From Acidimicrobiales bacterium (lineage in GTDB: Bacteria; Actinomycetota; Acidimicrobiia; Acidimicrobiales; RAAP-2): DNA of 64,000 nt. Under the pieces are notes generated by a model. That model saw only the letters and a list, made by a program, of their open reading frames with translations. It was not told where the DNA came from and did not search any database. The stretch lies in assembly GCA_015478655.1 (NCBI GenBank), contig JADMIJ010000003.1:1-64000 (forward strand). The letters are read 5' to 3'. Each line of letters starts with the position of its first letter. Position 1 is the stretch's first letter. Made by a program: the position numbers and the translations under genes. Below are positions 19,661 through 28,474 of this stretch, piece by piece.

Positions 19661-21982
19661 ATGACAGACAAGTCGGGCGCCGTGTCCAGCGAGGCGTCCG
19701 CAGTGGCGATCGAGGGAGGGCGTCGGATGTCAGTGGAGGCCCGCCGTACCGGATCGGTGTGGTCGCTGGACGTCGCTCGACTGACCGCTGATCGTGATGA
19801 CGACCACGAACTGGTCCGCTCGCTGGAGGACCGGTTCATCAACCGCGAGCTCTCGTGGCTCGAGTTCGGGGCCCGCCTGCTGAACCTGGCCTCGGATGAC
19901 CGCATCCCGTTGTTCGAGCGGGTGAAGTTCCTGGCCATCTTCTCCGAGGGACTGGACGAGTTCTTTCAGGTCCGGGTGGCCGGGCTCGAGGATCAGGTGG
20001 CGGCCGGGGTGCGGACCCGGTCGCCGGATGGTCTGAGCCCGCGTGAGCAGCTGGACGCCATCACGGCGCGCTGCACCGAACTGATCGGCTGGCAGAGCGC
20101 GATCTTCCTCGACGAGCTGGCTCCGGCCCTGACCGCGGCCGGAGTGGTGGTTGCCGATTGGTACACGCTCGACACCGAAGACCGCCGGCACCTGACCGAC
20201 GTGTTCAACCGCGGCATCTTTCCCATCCTCACGCCCCTGGCCGTCGACCAGGGTCATCCGTTCCCCTACATCTCGGATCTCTCGCTCAATCTGGTGGTCC
20301 GGGTGGAGAACCCGGTGTCCGGCGAGCACCGGATCGCCCGGGTCAAGGTTCCACCCCTGCTGCCGCGGTTGGTGGTGATGCCGGACCGCACGCGCTTCGT
20401 TCCGGTGGAGCAGGTCATCGCCGCCCATCTCGACAGCATCTTCCCGTCGATGACCATCACCGAGCACCATGTGTTCCGGGTGACCCGCAACGCCGACCTT
20501 TCGGTCGAGGAGGACGAGGCGGAGGACCTGTTGGCCGCCGTCGAGCTCGAACTGCACCGGCGGCGATTCGGACAGGCCGTCCGGCTGGAGGCCTCGGCCG
20601 GCATCTCGACGGATCTTCTGGACATGCTGATCGCCGCGGTCGATGTCCCCGAACACAACGTCTACCTTCTCGACGTTCCCATCGACGTGGGTGCCTTGCG
20701 GGCGTTGACCGACATCGAGCGCCCGGACCTCTCCCCGCCACGGTGGACCCCGGTCACCCATCCGCCACTGGCCGCCGGGGCGGATGTGTTCTCGGTGCTG
20801 GCCGAGCATGACGTCCTGGTCCACCATCCCTATGAGTCCTTCGCCACCTCGGTGGAGGCCTTCGTGGCCAGTGCCGCCGTGGACCCGGATGTCCTGGCCA
20901 TCAAGCAGACGCTCTACCGGACCGGCAACGACAGCCCGGTCGTGGCTTCGCTCATCCGAGCCTCCCAGGCCGGCAAACAGGTCACCGCCGTGGTCGAGCT
21001 CCAGGCGCGATTCGACGAGCAGGCCAACATCGCCTGGGCCCGTGCCCTCGAGGAGGCAGGGGTCCAGGTCATCTACGGCCTGGTCTCACTCAAGACCCAC
21101 GCCAAGATCTCGATGGTGGTGCGGCGGGAGGAGGACCGGATCCGGCGCTACTGCCACATCGGCACCGGCAACTACAACTCCCTCACGGCCAGGGCCTACG
21201 AGGACGTGGGACTGTTCACCGCCGACCCCGCCATCGGCGCCGACATCGGAGAGCTGTTCAACCTCCTCACCGGCTCGGGCGACCCACCCACCTTCCGTCG
21301 CCTGTTGGTCTCGCCGGTGTCCACTCGTGACCGACTGGTGCAGTCCATCGAGGCCGAGACGCGGGCCGGCGCCAACGGCCGCATCGTGCTCAAGACCAAC
21401 GGCCTCACCGATCCGGCCACCATCGATGCCCTCTACCGGGCGTCCCAGGCCGGCGTGGAGGTGGACCTGATCGTCCGGGGCCGCTGCTGCCTCCGACCCG
21501 GTGTCCCGGGCCGGTCGGAGCGGATCTCGGTCCGGTCCATCGTGGGTCGCTACCTCGAGCACTCCCGTCTGTTCCGTTTCGGCGGGATCGGGGGGCGCCC
21601 GCTCGAGGTGTGGATCGGTTCGGCCGACCTCATGGAGCGGAACCTCGAACGCCGGGTGGAGGTGGTCGTTCCCATCGAGGATCCGGAGATCCAACGTCGG
21701 GTGGTCGGGATGCTCGACCTGGCTCTCCTCGATGAGGCCAACTCCTGGCTGCTCCAACGGGACGGGAGCTGGACGCGGGTGGCACCCAACCTCGGACCGG
21801 GCACGCTGGGGTTCAACCTCCAGGATCACTTCCAAACACAGGCCCTCGAATCCCGCCGGCATCGGCATGACGGCGCCCTGCATGTGACCCCAGCGGCGCC
21901 AGCGACACCGGCACCCGATCCCTCGACGGCACGGCCGGCTCCGACCCGTGACCGTCGCCGATGGTCTCTCCGACGTCGGTGA
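19661..21982 (+). CDS. ppk1: polyphosphate kinase 1
   Basis: Makes long-chain polyphosphate from ATP. The product is 773 residues from ATG 19661. The N-terminal domain has F-I-N-R-E-L-S-W-L-E-F and F-L-A-I-F-S-E-G-L-D-E-F, then H-P-Y-E-S-F, I-K-Q-T-L-Y-R-T and the active-site histidines in L-K-T-H-A-K (H480) and Y-C-H-I-G-T-G-N-Y-N (H499). The C-terminal 60 residues are Pro/Ala/Arg-rich and unconserved; their coding sequence overlaps the convergent gene by 170 bp. A TACCAT box at 19618-19623 could be its -10. Confidence 0.96.
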   Translation: MTDKSGAVSSEASAVAIEGGRRMSVEARRTGSVWSLDVARLTADRDDDHELVRSLEDRFINRELSWLEFGARLLNLASDDRIPLFERVKFLAIFSEGLDEFFQVRVAGLEDQVAAGVRTRSPDGLSPREQLDAITARCTELIGWQSAIFLDELAPALTAAGVVVADWYTLDTEDRRHLTDVFNRGIFPILTPLAVDQGHPFPYISDLSLNLVVRVENPVSGEHRIARVKVPPLLPRLVVMPDRTRFVPVEQVIAAHLDSIFPSMTITEHHVFRVTRNADLSVEEDEAEDLLAAVELELHRRRFGQAVRLEASAGISTDLLDMLIAAVDVPEHNVYLLDVPIDVGALRALTDIERPDLSPPRWTPVTHPPLAAGADVFSVLAEHDVLVHHPYESFATSVEAFVASAAVDPDVLAIKQTLYRTGNDSPVVASLIRASQAGKQVTAVVELQARFDEQANIAWARALEEAGVQVIYGLVSLKTHAKISMVVRREEDRIRRYCHIGTGNYNSLTARAYEDVGLFTADPAIGADIGELFNLLTGSGDPPTFRRLLVSPVSTRDRLVQSIEAETRAGANGRIVLKTNGLTDPATIDALYRASQAGVEVDLIVRGRCCLRPGVPGRSERISVRSIVGRYLEHSRLFRFGGIGGRPLEVWIGSADLMERNLERRVEVVVPIEDPEIQRRVVGMLDLALLDEANSWLLQRDGSWTRVAPNLGPGTLGFNLQDHFQTQALESRRHRHDGALHVTPAAPATPAPDPSTARPAPTRDRRRWSLRRR

Positions 21983-23210
21983 CGCCTTCGAGGCCGTCGT
22001 CCGAGGCGCGGCCCAACTTCCCGCTCACCGGACTCGGATAGGCCGCTGTTCCCGCCGGCTGGGCGGGCTCGGCGTCGCGGTGACGACGCAGGAATTGCCG
22101 GAGCTTCCGGTAGGACGGCCGTCGTTCGAACTCGAGCGAGGCGTAGGCCAGGCCGCCAAAGGGAATCGGAAGCCAGAAGTTCACCGCCCGATAGGCCAGC
22201 ACCCCGGAGAGGGCCTGGCCTGCGGTGGGCCCGAAGCCGGTGATCATCGACACCAGCACGAACTCCACCACACCGAGCCCCCCGGGGGTGATCGGGATGG
22301 CCGCCAGGATGTTGGCCAACCCGTAGGCCATCAGCAGGTCGATGGGGGAGATGAAGTGGCTGAAGGCAGCGACGAACACCCACAGCGAGGCCGCGTCCAG
22401 CAGCCAGTTGGCGGCGGCCCAGCCGACGGCCCTTCGGGTCAGCCGGCGGTCCTCCATGAGCACGGCGAAGCGTTCGGCCAGCCGCTCCACCAGGGCGGTG
22501 GTGCGGTCGGCGTCGAGGAACCGGATCCGGCCGGCGATGCGCCGGATGACCCGGCTGGCGCGCTGCTGGCCCTTGGTCAGCAGGTAGAAGAGGCCACCGA
22601 AGGCACCGAGCAGGATGACACCGATGCCCGCAGCCACAAAGACCAGGATGGATGCCGACTGCGACTGACCGCCGTGGTGACTGGCCGGGACATGGAAGCC
22701 GTGGGTGACCAGGAAGGCCACCAGTGACAGCCAGAACAACACGTTGAGCACTACCGCGGAGCCGATGCCCTGCGTCCCGAGGGTGAGCCCGGCGTCCGCC
22801 CGGCTCACCCCCGATTGGGTGAGGAGCCGGTAGCCGAGCGCTGCCCCCGGAGCGGTGCCGCCCGGGGAGACGTGGCTGAGCGAGAGCGTCGACATGTTGA
22901 TCCGGAACAGCCGGAGGCGCCGGGGCCCGTCGTTCGGGAGTACGGCGTGGGTGAGTTGGGTATAGGCGGCCAGGGCACCGATCTCGAGGAGCACCCCGAG
23001 CGCCAGGTATTCGATATGGATATGGGCCAGCGAGCGGACCTCGGCCTGGTGGTTGGCCAGCAGGGGCAGCGCCACATAGAACACGAAGAGGAAGACGATC
23101 AGGGTGCCGACGCTCAGCCGGACATCCCGGCGGACGAACGGGCCGCGATGCCACCACCGGTGGCGAGGTTGGGCCGCCACGTCTTCCTTCTCGACCACCA
23201 TCACCTTCAT
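21813..23210 (-). CDS. lysylphosphatidylglycerol-synthase-type (UPF0104) membrane protein
   Basis: An integral membrane protein of 465 residues from ATG 23210; the frame extends further upstream but overlaps the divergent gene. About eight helices span 30-345, with the family blocks S-H-V-S-P-G-G-T-A-P-G, A-I-P-I-T-P-G-G-L-G-V-V-E and Y-R-A-V-N-F-W-L-P. The family shares the flippase-like part of MprF/AglD; many members move or modify lipids, but no aminoacyl-transfer domain is present. The last 90 residues are disordered and their DNA overlaps the 3' end of ppk1 in antisense. Confidence 0.85.
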   Translation of the reverse strand: MKVMVVEKEDVAAQPRHRWWHRGPFVRRDVRLSVGTLIVFLFVFYVALPLLANHQAEVRSLAHIHIEYLALGVLLEIGALAAYTQLTHAVLPNDGPRRLRLFRINMSTLSLSHVSPGGTAPGAALGYRLLTQSGVSRADAGLTLGTQGIGSAVVLNVLFWLSLVAFLVTHGFHVPASHHGGQSQSASILVFVAAGIGVILLGAFGGLFYLLTKGQQRASRVIRRIAGRIRFLDADRTTALVERLAERFAVLMEDRRLTRRAVGWAAANWLLDAASLWVFVAAFSHFISPIDLLMAYGLANILAAIPITPGGLGVVEFVLVSMITGFGPTAGQALSGVLAYRAVNFWLPIPFGGLAYASLEFERRPSYRKLRQFLRRHRDAEPAQPAGTAAYPSPVSGKLGRASDDGLEGVTDVGETIGDGHGSEPAVPSRDRVPVSLAPLGSHAGRRHADAGGIRGPVFGSDPGG

Positions 23211-23251
23211 GTTGGCACGCCGGGACCCCGTGGACCTGACATGCTGGCTGC

Positions 23252-24598
23252 GTGTCCGAGTCGCCCGAGAGGGATGCCACGATCGGGAGTTCGCCCGTGG
23301 TAGGGGGTGAGAGACCGGACGGACAGGCCACCGCGGTGCAGGATCCCGTGGCACCGGACGGTCAGCCCACGCCTCCCGGACCGGCCACCGTGATCAACCA
23401 GACGGCCGTCGAGGCCCTCGACCGCGAGGTGGGACCCGACGCTCCTCGCCGGGATCGCCTGTTCGCGGCGGCGTCGGCCAAGGGCGTGCCCCTGCGCACC
23501 ATCCTCACCGTCGATGCCGTGGTCATTGCCACCTGGGTGCTCTACCGCCTGCTCGGCCGACTGCGTGAGGTCATCCTCTGGATCCTCATCGCTGCGTTCA
23601 TCGCCCTCGTGCTCAATCCGGCGGTCAACTTCCTCCAGCGGCACCGGTTTCGCCGGGGGACGGCCATCGGCGTGGTCTTTGCCGCCGCCGTCCTGGGCTT
23701 CGCCGGCCTGCTGGGCCTGTTCGGCTATCCGTTGGTCAACGCCCTGACGCATCTGGCCGGGCGGCTGCCGACCATGGTCAGCCAGGTCCAGAAGGGTCAT
23801 GGCTGGTTGGCCCACCTTCTCCAGCGCGTTCACCTCTTGAGCTGGGTCCAGAAGAACAGTCCCAGGTTGAAGACCGCCGCCAACAACCTCAGCAAGCCGG
23901 CCCTCAGTGTGGGCACGAATCTGGGCAAGGCGGTGTTCTCCACCATCCTGTCCCTCACGACCATCGGATTCCTGTCCCTGTTCATGCTGCTGGAGGCACC
24001 GAACCTCCGGCGCAGCCTCCTCGGATCCATGCGACCTGAGCGGCGCGCTGTCATCGAGGACGTGGCCCAGCAGGTCTCCCGCCAGGTCACCGGCTATGTC
24101 CTGGGCAGTATTGCGCTCTCCCTCATGTTCGGCGTGGTCGTCGTAGTCACCTTGTTGATCCTCGGCGTACCCTTCGCCCTGCTCATCGGGCTGTGGGTGG
24201 CCCTGGTGGCGATGATTCCCCTGGTCGGGGGGTTGATCGCGGGCGCCCCCAGCGTGGTCATCGCCTTTCTCCACTCTCCCAGTGCCGGGCTGGTGACGCT
24301 CATCGTGTTTCTCGGGTTCCAGCTGGTGGAGAACCATTTCCTCTATCCGGTGGTGATGAGCCGGTCGGTGCGGATGAACCCGCTCTGGGTCCTCCTCTCG
24401 GTGCTGATCGGCGCCAATCTCGGGGGTGCCTTCGGTTCGGCCCTCGGCGCCCTCACCGGCGCGCTCATCGCCATCCCGGTCGGTGGTGCCATCCAGGTGG
24501 TCTTCCGCGAGGTGTGGCAGCACACCCGCGCAACGGGGACCTCGCCGCCCGACAAGGTGGGTGATCCCGTCCGGGAACCGAGCCCCGCGGAGCGGTGA
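23252..24598 (+). CDS. AI-2E family (UPF0118) membrane permease
   Basis: A protein of 448 residues with a 75-residue disordered cytoplasmic N-terminus and about seven to eight helices. The pattern of the AI-2E/TqsA family is clear: L-N-P-A-V-N-F-L near the second helix, a long amphipathic central region (150-215), then V-A-M-I-P-L-V-G-G-L-I, N-H-F-L-Y-P-V-V-M and I-G-A-N-L-G-G-A-F-G-S. Members export autoinducer-2 or act as Na+/H+ antiporters; the substrate here is unknown. It starts with GTG only 41 bp from the divergent gene. Confidence 0.88.
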   Translation: MSESPERDATIGSSPVVGGERPDGQATAVQDPVAPDGQPTPPGPATVINQTAVEALDREVGPDAPRRDRLFAAASAKGVPLRTILTVDAVVIATWVLYRLLGRLREVILWILIAAFIALVLNPAVNFLQRHRFRRGTAIGVVFAAAVLGFAGLLGLFGYPLVNALTHLAGRLPTMVSQVQKGHGWLAHLLQRVHLLSWVQKNSPRLKTAANNLSKPALSVGTNLGKAVFSTILSLTTIGFLSLFMLLEAPNLRRSLLGSMRPERRAVIEDVAQQVSRQVTGYVLGSIALSLMFGVVVVVTLLILGVPFALLIGLWVALVAMIPLVGGLIAGAPSVVIAFLHSPSAGLVTLIVFLGFQLVENHFLYPVVMSRSVRMNPLWVLLSVLIGANLGGAFGSALGALTGALIAIPVGGAIQVVFREVWQHTRATGTSPPDKVGDPVREPSPAER

Positions 24599-24660
24599 CC
24601 GAACGGTCCCCTCCGGCCCGTCGGGCCGAGCCCGCACCGATTGCCTTCGGACCTGTCTCG

Positions 24661-24666
24661 TAAGCT
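24661..24666 (+). promoter_or_regulatory. -10 box of leaderless promoter (ppm gene)
   Basis: TAAGCT lies exactly 6 nt before ATG 24673, so transcription would start at or beside the A of the start codon. There is no ribosome-binding site, as expected of a leaderless mRNA. Confidence 0.6.
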
Positions 24667-24672
24667 GCCCCT

Positions 24673-25416
24673 ATGAAGGTGCTGGTGGTGCTGCCGACGT
24701 ACAACGAATCGCAGAACATCGACCGGGTTCTGCGACGGATCAGGGATTCGCTCGACGCCGCCACCGTCCTGGTGGTGGATGACGGGAGCCCCGACGGCAC
24801 GGCGGAGATCGCCGAGACGCTGGGGAAGGAACTGGGCAATATCGAGGTCATGCGCAGGCACGAGAAGTCCGGCCTCGGCAGCGCCTACCGGGCCGGTTTC
24901 CGATGGGGACTGGACCGCGACTTCGACGTCTGTGTGGAGATGGATTCCGACCTCTCCCATGAGCCGGAGGCGCTCCCGGCACTCGTCGGTGCGCTGTCCC
25001 CGGATTGTGAGCTGGCGGTGGGGTCGAGGTACATCCCCGGGGGCTCCATCCCCAACTGGGCCTGGCACCGGCGCCTCCTGTCCAGAGGGGGCAATGTCTA
25101 TGCCTCCGCGCTGCTCGGGCTCGGGGTGGCCGATTCGACCTCGGGGTTCCGGGCCTACTCGGCCACGGTGCTCCGCCGCATCGAGCTCGATCGCATCCGG
25201 GCTGACGGCTATGGGTTCCAGATCGAGATGACCTATCAGGCCCAGCGGGCGGGGGCCTCGGTACGGGAGGTTCCCATCCGGTTCGTCGACCGGGTGGAAG
25301 GCGAGTCGAAGATGTCCACGTTCATCGTGGTCGAGGCGTTCGGCCTGGTGACCTGGTGGGGACTACAGCGGTTGGTGGGACGACTGCGGAAGGGATCCCA
25401 GCCTGCTCGCATATGA
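24673..25416 (+). CDS. ppm1: polyprenol monophosphomannose synthase (GT2)
   Basis: Transfers mannose from GDP-mannose to polyprenyl phosphate, making the donor used by the membrane mannosyltransferases elsewhere in the window. The product is 247 residues with the GT2 fold: L-P-T-Y-N-E-S-x-N-I at the N-terminus, V-V-D-D-G-S-P-D-G-T, the metal-binding E-M-D-S-D-L-S-H-E-P and S-R-Y-I-P-G-G, then S-G-F-R-A-Y and the C-terminal G-E-S-K-M-S. It lacks membrane helices and the fused acyltransferase domain seen in some mycobacterial enzymes, so it is presumably recruited to the membrane by partners. Confidence 0.93.
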   Translation: MKVLVVLPTYNESQNIDRVLRRIRDSLDAATVLVVDDGSPDGTAEIAETLGKELGNIEVMRRHEKSGLGSAYRAGFRWGLDRDFDVCVEMDSDLSHEPEALPALVGALSPDCELAVGSRYIPGGSIPNWAWHRRLLSRGGNVYASALLGLGVADSTSGFRAYSATVLRRIELDRIRADGYGFQIEMTYQAQRAGASVREVPIRFVDRVEGESKMSTFIVVEAFGLVTWWGLQRLVGRLRKGSQPARI

Positions 25417-25517
25417 CCTTATGCCGGTGACCGGCACCCCGCGGATCCCGGTCGTCGACGACGAGCCCTCGATCATCGCCTGGCTGCCCGACCTCTCCCG
25501 GGGGGCGGTGGCCCCGG

Positions 25518-26315
25518 ATGCTGGCCTCCATTGAGCGGGGATCGGGTCCACCGGTGGTGCTGCTCCACGGCCAACCCGGGTCGGGTTCCTCGTGGGAACC
25601 GGTGACGAGGCGGTTGGAGCGGGAGTTCCGAGTCCTCGCCCCCGACCGCATCGGCTACGGGGCCTCCGTCGGCGAGGCGAGGGGTCTGGCCGACAACGCC
25701 GAACTGGTGGCGGCGCTGATCCGAGCCCGGGATGCGGCGCCGGCCACCGTAGTGGCCCACAGCTGGGCCGGGGGTGTGGCTGTGCTGCTGGCAGACCGTC
25801 ACCCGGGGATGGTGAGGAGCCTGGTGCTGGTGGGCGCGGCCTGCACCCCCAACAGCCTCAACGCCCTCGACCGATGGCTCAACCTCCCGCTCGTGGGTGA
25901 GGCGCTGACGGTGGCCGGACTGCTCGGCATCGGGGAGGTGCTGCCCCGGATCCGCCGCTTCGTCCGCTACGCACCCCCTCGCTATCGGGACCAGTTGGCG
26001 GCGTTGCTTCCGGACCAGGGTGTCCTGGGTGGCGAGCCGGGGGCCCTTGGTCGGCACAAGCGGACGTTCATGATCGAGCAGCAGGCCATCGTCGACGAGC
26101 TGCCCCGGGTCACCGCCGCCCTCGGCGGACTCGAGCTCCCCGTGGCCGTGGTCCACGGCGAATGGGACGTCGTGGTGCCACCCCGGGCCGCCGTCAGCCT
26201 GGCCCGGTCCATACCCGGGGCGGATCTGACCCTGCTCCCCCGGGCCGGTCACTTCGTGGTCCGCGACGACCCTGACGCGCTGGTCGAGGTGATCGGTTCC
26301 ACGGCGCGGCGTTGA
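25518..26315 (+). CDS. alpha/beta hydrolase fold protein
   Basis: A protein of 265 residues with a standard alpha/beta hydrolase core: oxyanion strand L-L-H-G-Q-P-G-S-G-S-S-W (15-26), D-R-I-G-Y-G, nucleophile elbow A-H-S-W-A-G-G (Ser82), acid in H-G-E-W-D near 207, and base in A-G-H-F near 247. The substrate cannot be predicted. ATG 25518 is the first start in this frame after a stop at 25428. It is about 100 nt after the ppm gene and converges on menF. Confidence 0.88.
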   Translation: MLASIERGSGPPVVLLHGQPGSGSSWEPVTRRLEREFRVLAPDRIGYGASVGEARGLADNAELVAALIRARDAAPATVVAHSWAGGVAVLLADRHPGMVRSLVLVGAACTPNSLNALDRWLNLPLVGEALTVAGLLGIGEVLPRIRRFVRYAPPRYRDQLAALLPDQGVLGGEPGALGRHKRTFMIEQQAIVDELPRVTAALGGLELPVAVVHGEWDVVVPPRAAVSLARSIPGADLTLLPRAGHFVVRDDPDALVEVIGSTARR

Positions 26316-26378
26316 CGAGGCGGGAGGGGGGCGGGCGAGAGCGGTCGGCCACAGACGGGCGCGGACTCCCTGGCCGGC

Positions 26379-27728
26379 TCAGCGCACCGCCTGGCGTCGC
26401 CTGGGCCCATGCGAGGTGGAGAACGGCCGGCCCGGGGCCAGGGCGTCGAAGACGGCGGTGAATTTGAGCGCAGCCTCCACCAGTTCGGTACTCGGCTCGG
26501 ATCCGGCCACGATGCCCACCCCGGCGGTGAGGCGTGCAGTGGGCCCGCTGATGGTCATGGACCGGATCCCGAGCATCCAGCGCCCGTCGCCGCCTGCGTC
26601 CATGTAGCCCACCGGGCCCGCATAGTTGCCCCGCGAGCGAGGTTCGAGGCGGTCGATGAGGAGGCGGGCCTCCGCCGCGGGTACGCCTCCCACAGCCGGC
26701 GTGGGATGGAGGGCCGCCACCAGATGGAGCGCGCTCGGGAGCCCTCCGTCCGGGGCCTGGGCCAAGGTGCCGGTCACCGAGGTGCCCAGGTGGGTGAGGT
26801 TGTGCAGGTGGACCAGGTCGGGACGGGACGGTACGTCGAGATCAGTGCACAGCGGCGTGAGGGCGGCAACGATTGCCTCCACCACGAACCGGTGCTCGTT
26901 GCCGTCCTTCGGCGACCGGAGCAGTTCGCGGGGGAGGACGCTGTCGGGGCCGCCGGTCAGATGGTCGGTCGTCCCGGCCAGCGGCCGGCTGTGGACCCGG
27001 GACCCCGACCGGTCCACCAGGAGCTCCGGGCTGGCGCCGACGAACCGGCCGTCCGCCGTGGGCAGGGCGAAAATCGCACAGCTCGGTTCCAGATGATGCC
27101 AGCGGCGGAGCAGGCCGCCGGTGTCGATGGCCTCGCCCAGCGTCACGTCCACCTGGCGGGCCAGCACCACCTTGGCCAGTTCGCCCCGGTCGATGGACTC
27201 GAGCGCCTCGGTCACCATGGCTTCGAAGGATTCGTCGGACGAGAGGGGATCGATGGACGGAGGTGCCGGGGCAGCACCCGCCGGGGTCGGCCCCCGGGCG
27301 GCCCGGGCCGTCAGCCACGACCGAAGGCCCGCCGGGCCGGAGGGCAGATCGGCCCGGTCGGCGGCGACAAGGGTGACCCACTCGTCTCCGGAGGCGGTGG
27401 CCCCGTAGGTGACCTCGGGAACCACGAGTGCTGCCGGCTCGGACCGGTCGAAGGGAAGGGCCCCGAACCCGATGACCCCGCTGCCGGTGGGGTCGAACCG
27501 GTCCTCGCAGGGAATCGAGGCCAGCGCGGCCATGGCCCGGTTGAGGTCGGCGGGGGAGTCGAGGCCGTGGGGGAGGGCCACAGCGAGGGAGTTGCCCAGG
27601 CCCACCAGAGCCCGCTCCGGGGTGTGGAAGAGGATGCCGTCGGCTCCGGCCAGGGCGAACGGGTCGATGGGTGGACCCGCGTCGAGGGGGAGGCGCACGG
27701 CCACGAGGTGGTCGGGCGAACGGGTCAC
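26379..27728 (-). CDS. menF: isochorismate synthase (menaquinone pathway)
   Basis: Converts chorismate to isochorismate, the first step to menaquinone or siderophores. The product is 449 residues from GTG 27728, which overlaps the ubiE stop (GTGA). The C-terminal chorismate-binding domain is complete: E-L-A-K-V-V-L-A-R, F-V-G-A-S-P-E-L-L, S-R-P-L-A-G-T, R-E-L-L-R-S-P-K-D-x-N-E-H, H-L-x-x-x-L-H-P-T-P-A-V-G-G, and R-G-N-Y-A-G-P-V-G. With ubiE next door and menC at 62373, a menaquinone role is favoured over siderophore synthesis. Confidence 0.93.
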   Translation of the reverse strand: MTRSPDHLVAVRLPLDAGPPIDPFALAGADGILFHTPERALVGLGNSLAVALPHGLDSPADLNRAMAALASIPCEDRFDPTGSGVIGFGALPFDRSEPAALVVPEVTYGATASGDEWVTLVAADRADLPSGPAGLRSWLTARAARGPTPAGAAPAPPSIDPLSSDESFEAMVTEALESIDRGELAKVVLARQVDVTLGEAIDTGGLLRRWHHLEPSCAIFALPTADGRFVGASPELLVDRSGSRVHSRPLAGTTDHLTGGPDSVLPRELLRSPKDGNEHRFVVEAIVAALTPLCTDLDVPSRPDLVHLHNLTHLGTSVTGTLAQAPDGGLPSALHLVAALHPTPAVGGVPAAEARLLIDRLEPRSRGNYAGPVGYMDAGGDGRWMLGIRSMTISGPTARLTAGVGIVAGSEPSTELVEAALKFTAVFDALAPGRPFSTSHGPRRRQAVR

Positions 27729-28474
27729 GGACGACCCCGGCGGGTGGCGGTGATGAGTTGGCTCAGCCCACCAGAGAGCGGCCGCTGGTTCACCGCCGAA
27801 AACCCGGCATCCATCAACATCCCCCGCAGCTCGGCGGTCGAGGGCAGGTACGCCGTCGACCTGGGCAGGTAGCGGTAGGCCGCAGCGTCGGAGACCAGTC
27901 CACCGAGGACGGGCACGACCCGCCGGAACCAGATCCGGTGACCCAGGCGCAGCACGCCGTGGCGCGGCTCCGCCACCTCGAGGAGGCTGATGCGGCCACC
28001 GGGCCTCACCGAGCGACCGAATTCGGCGAACACCTGGCCGAGCTCGGTGAAATTGCGCAGGGCATAGCCGCAGGTGATGCCGTCCAGCGAGGCATCGGCC
28101 AGGGGCAGGTGGGCCCCGTCGGCCTGAGCCAGGGGAAGCCCGGTGCGGTTTGCGACCAGCATTCCCCACGACAGGTCCATGCCGAACGGCCGCATGCCAG
28201 CGGCGCCCAGGATGGTGAGGAAATCCCCGGTCCCGGAGGCCAGATCGAGAACGCGAGAGCCTGCCGGCAGACCCAGCGCCCGAGCCGAGCGCCGGCGCCA
28301 GCGCACATCCAGACCGAAGGTCATCATGCGATTCACGAGGTCATAGCGCGGTGCGATGGCATCGAACATCGAACGCACCAGTTCGGTCTTCTCCGGCCCG
28401 GTGGGGAGATCGTGCTCGGCGGCCCTGCCGGCCGGGTCCGACGAGACGGCGGGGGCCGGCGAGGGGTCGCTCAT
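27725..28474 (-). CDS. menG: demethylmenaquinone methyltransferase (UbiE/MenG)
   Basis: SAM-dependent methyltransferase for the last step of menaquinone synthesis. The product is 249 residues from ATG 28474, which overlaps the merR stop (ATGA). UbiE signatures are V-R-S-M-F-D-A-I-A-P-R-Y-D-L-V-N-R-M at the N-terminus, SAM motif I L-D-L-A-S-G-T-G-D-F, and G-Y-A-L-R-N-F. The third position of a tight merR-ubiE-menF operon suggests shared control. Confidence 0.95.
   Translation of the reverse strand: MSDPSPAPAVSSDPAGRAAEHDLPTGPEKTELVRSMFDAIAPRYDLVNRMMTFGLDVRWRRRSARALGLPAGSRVLDLASGTGDFLTILGAAGMRPFGMDLSWGMLVANRTGLPLAQADGAHLPLADASLDGITCGYALRNFTELGQVFAEFGRSVRPGGRISLLEVAEPRHGVLRLGHRIWFRRVVPVLGGLVSDAAAYRYLPRSTAYLPSTAELRGMLMDAGFSAVNQRPLSGGLSQLITATRRGRP

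Noticed and set aside
25421-25534. 37-codon frame between ppm and the alpha/beta hydrolase (contains V-V-D-D-E-P)
   Set aside because: Resembles the start of a response regulator only over six residues, has no supporting family, and overlaps the hydrolase start. May be a short leader frame but evidence is too thin.
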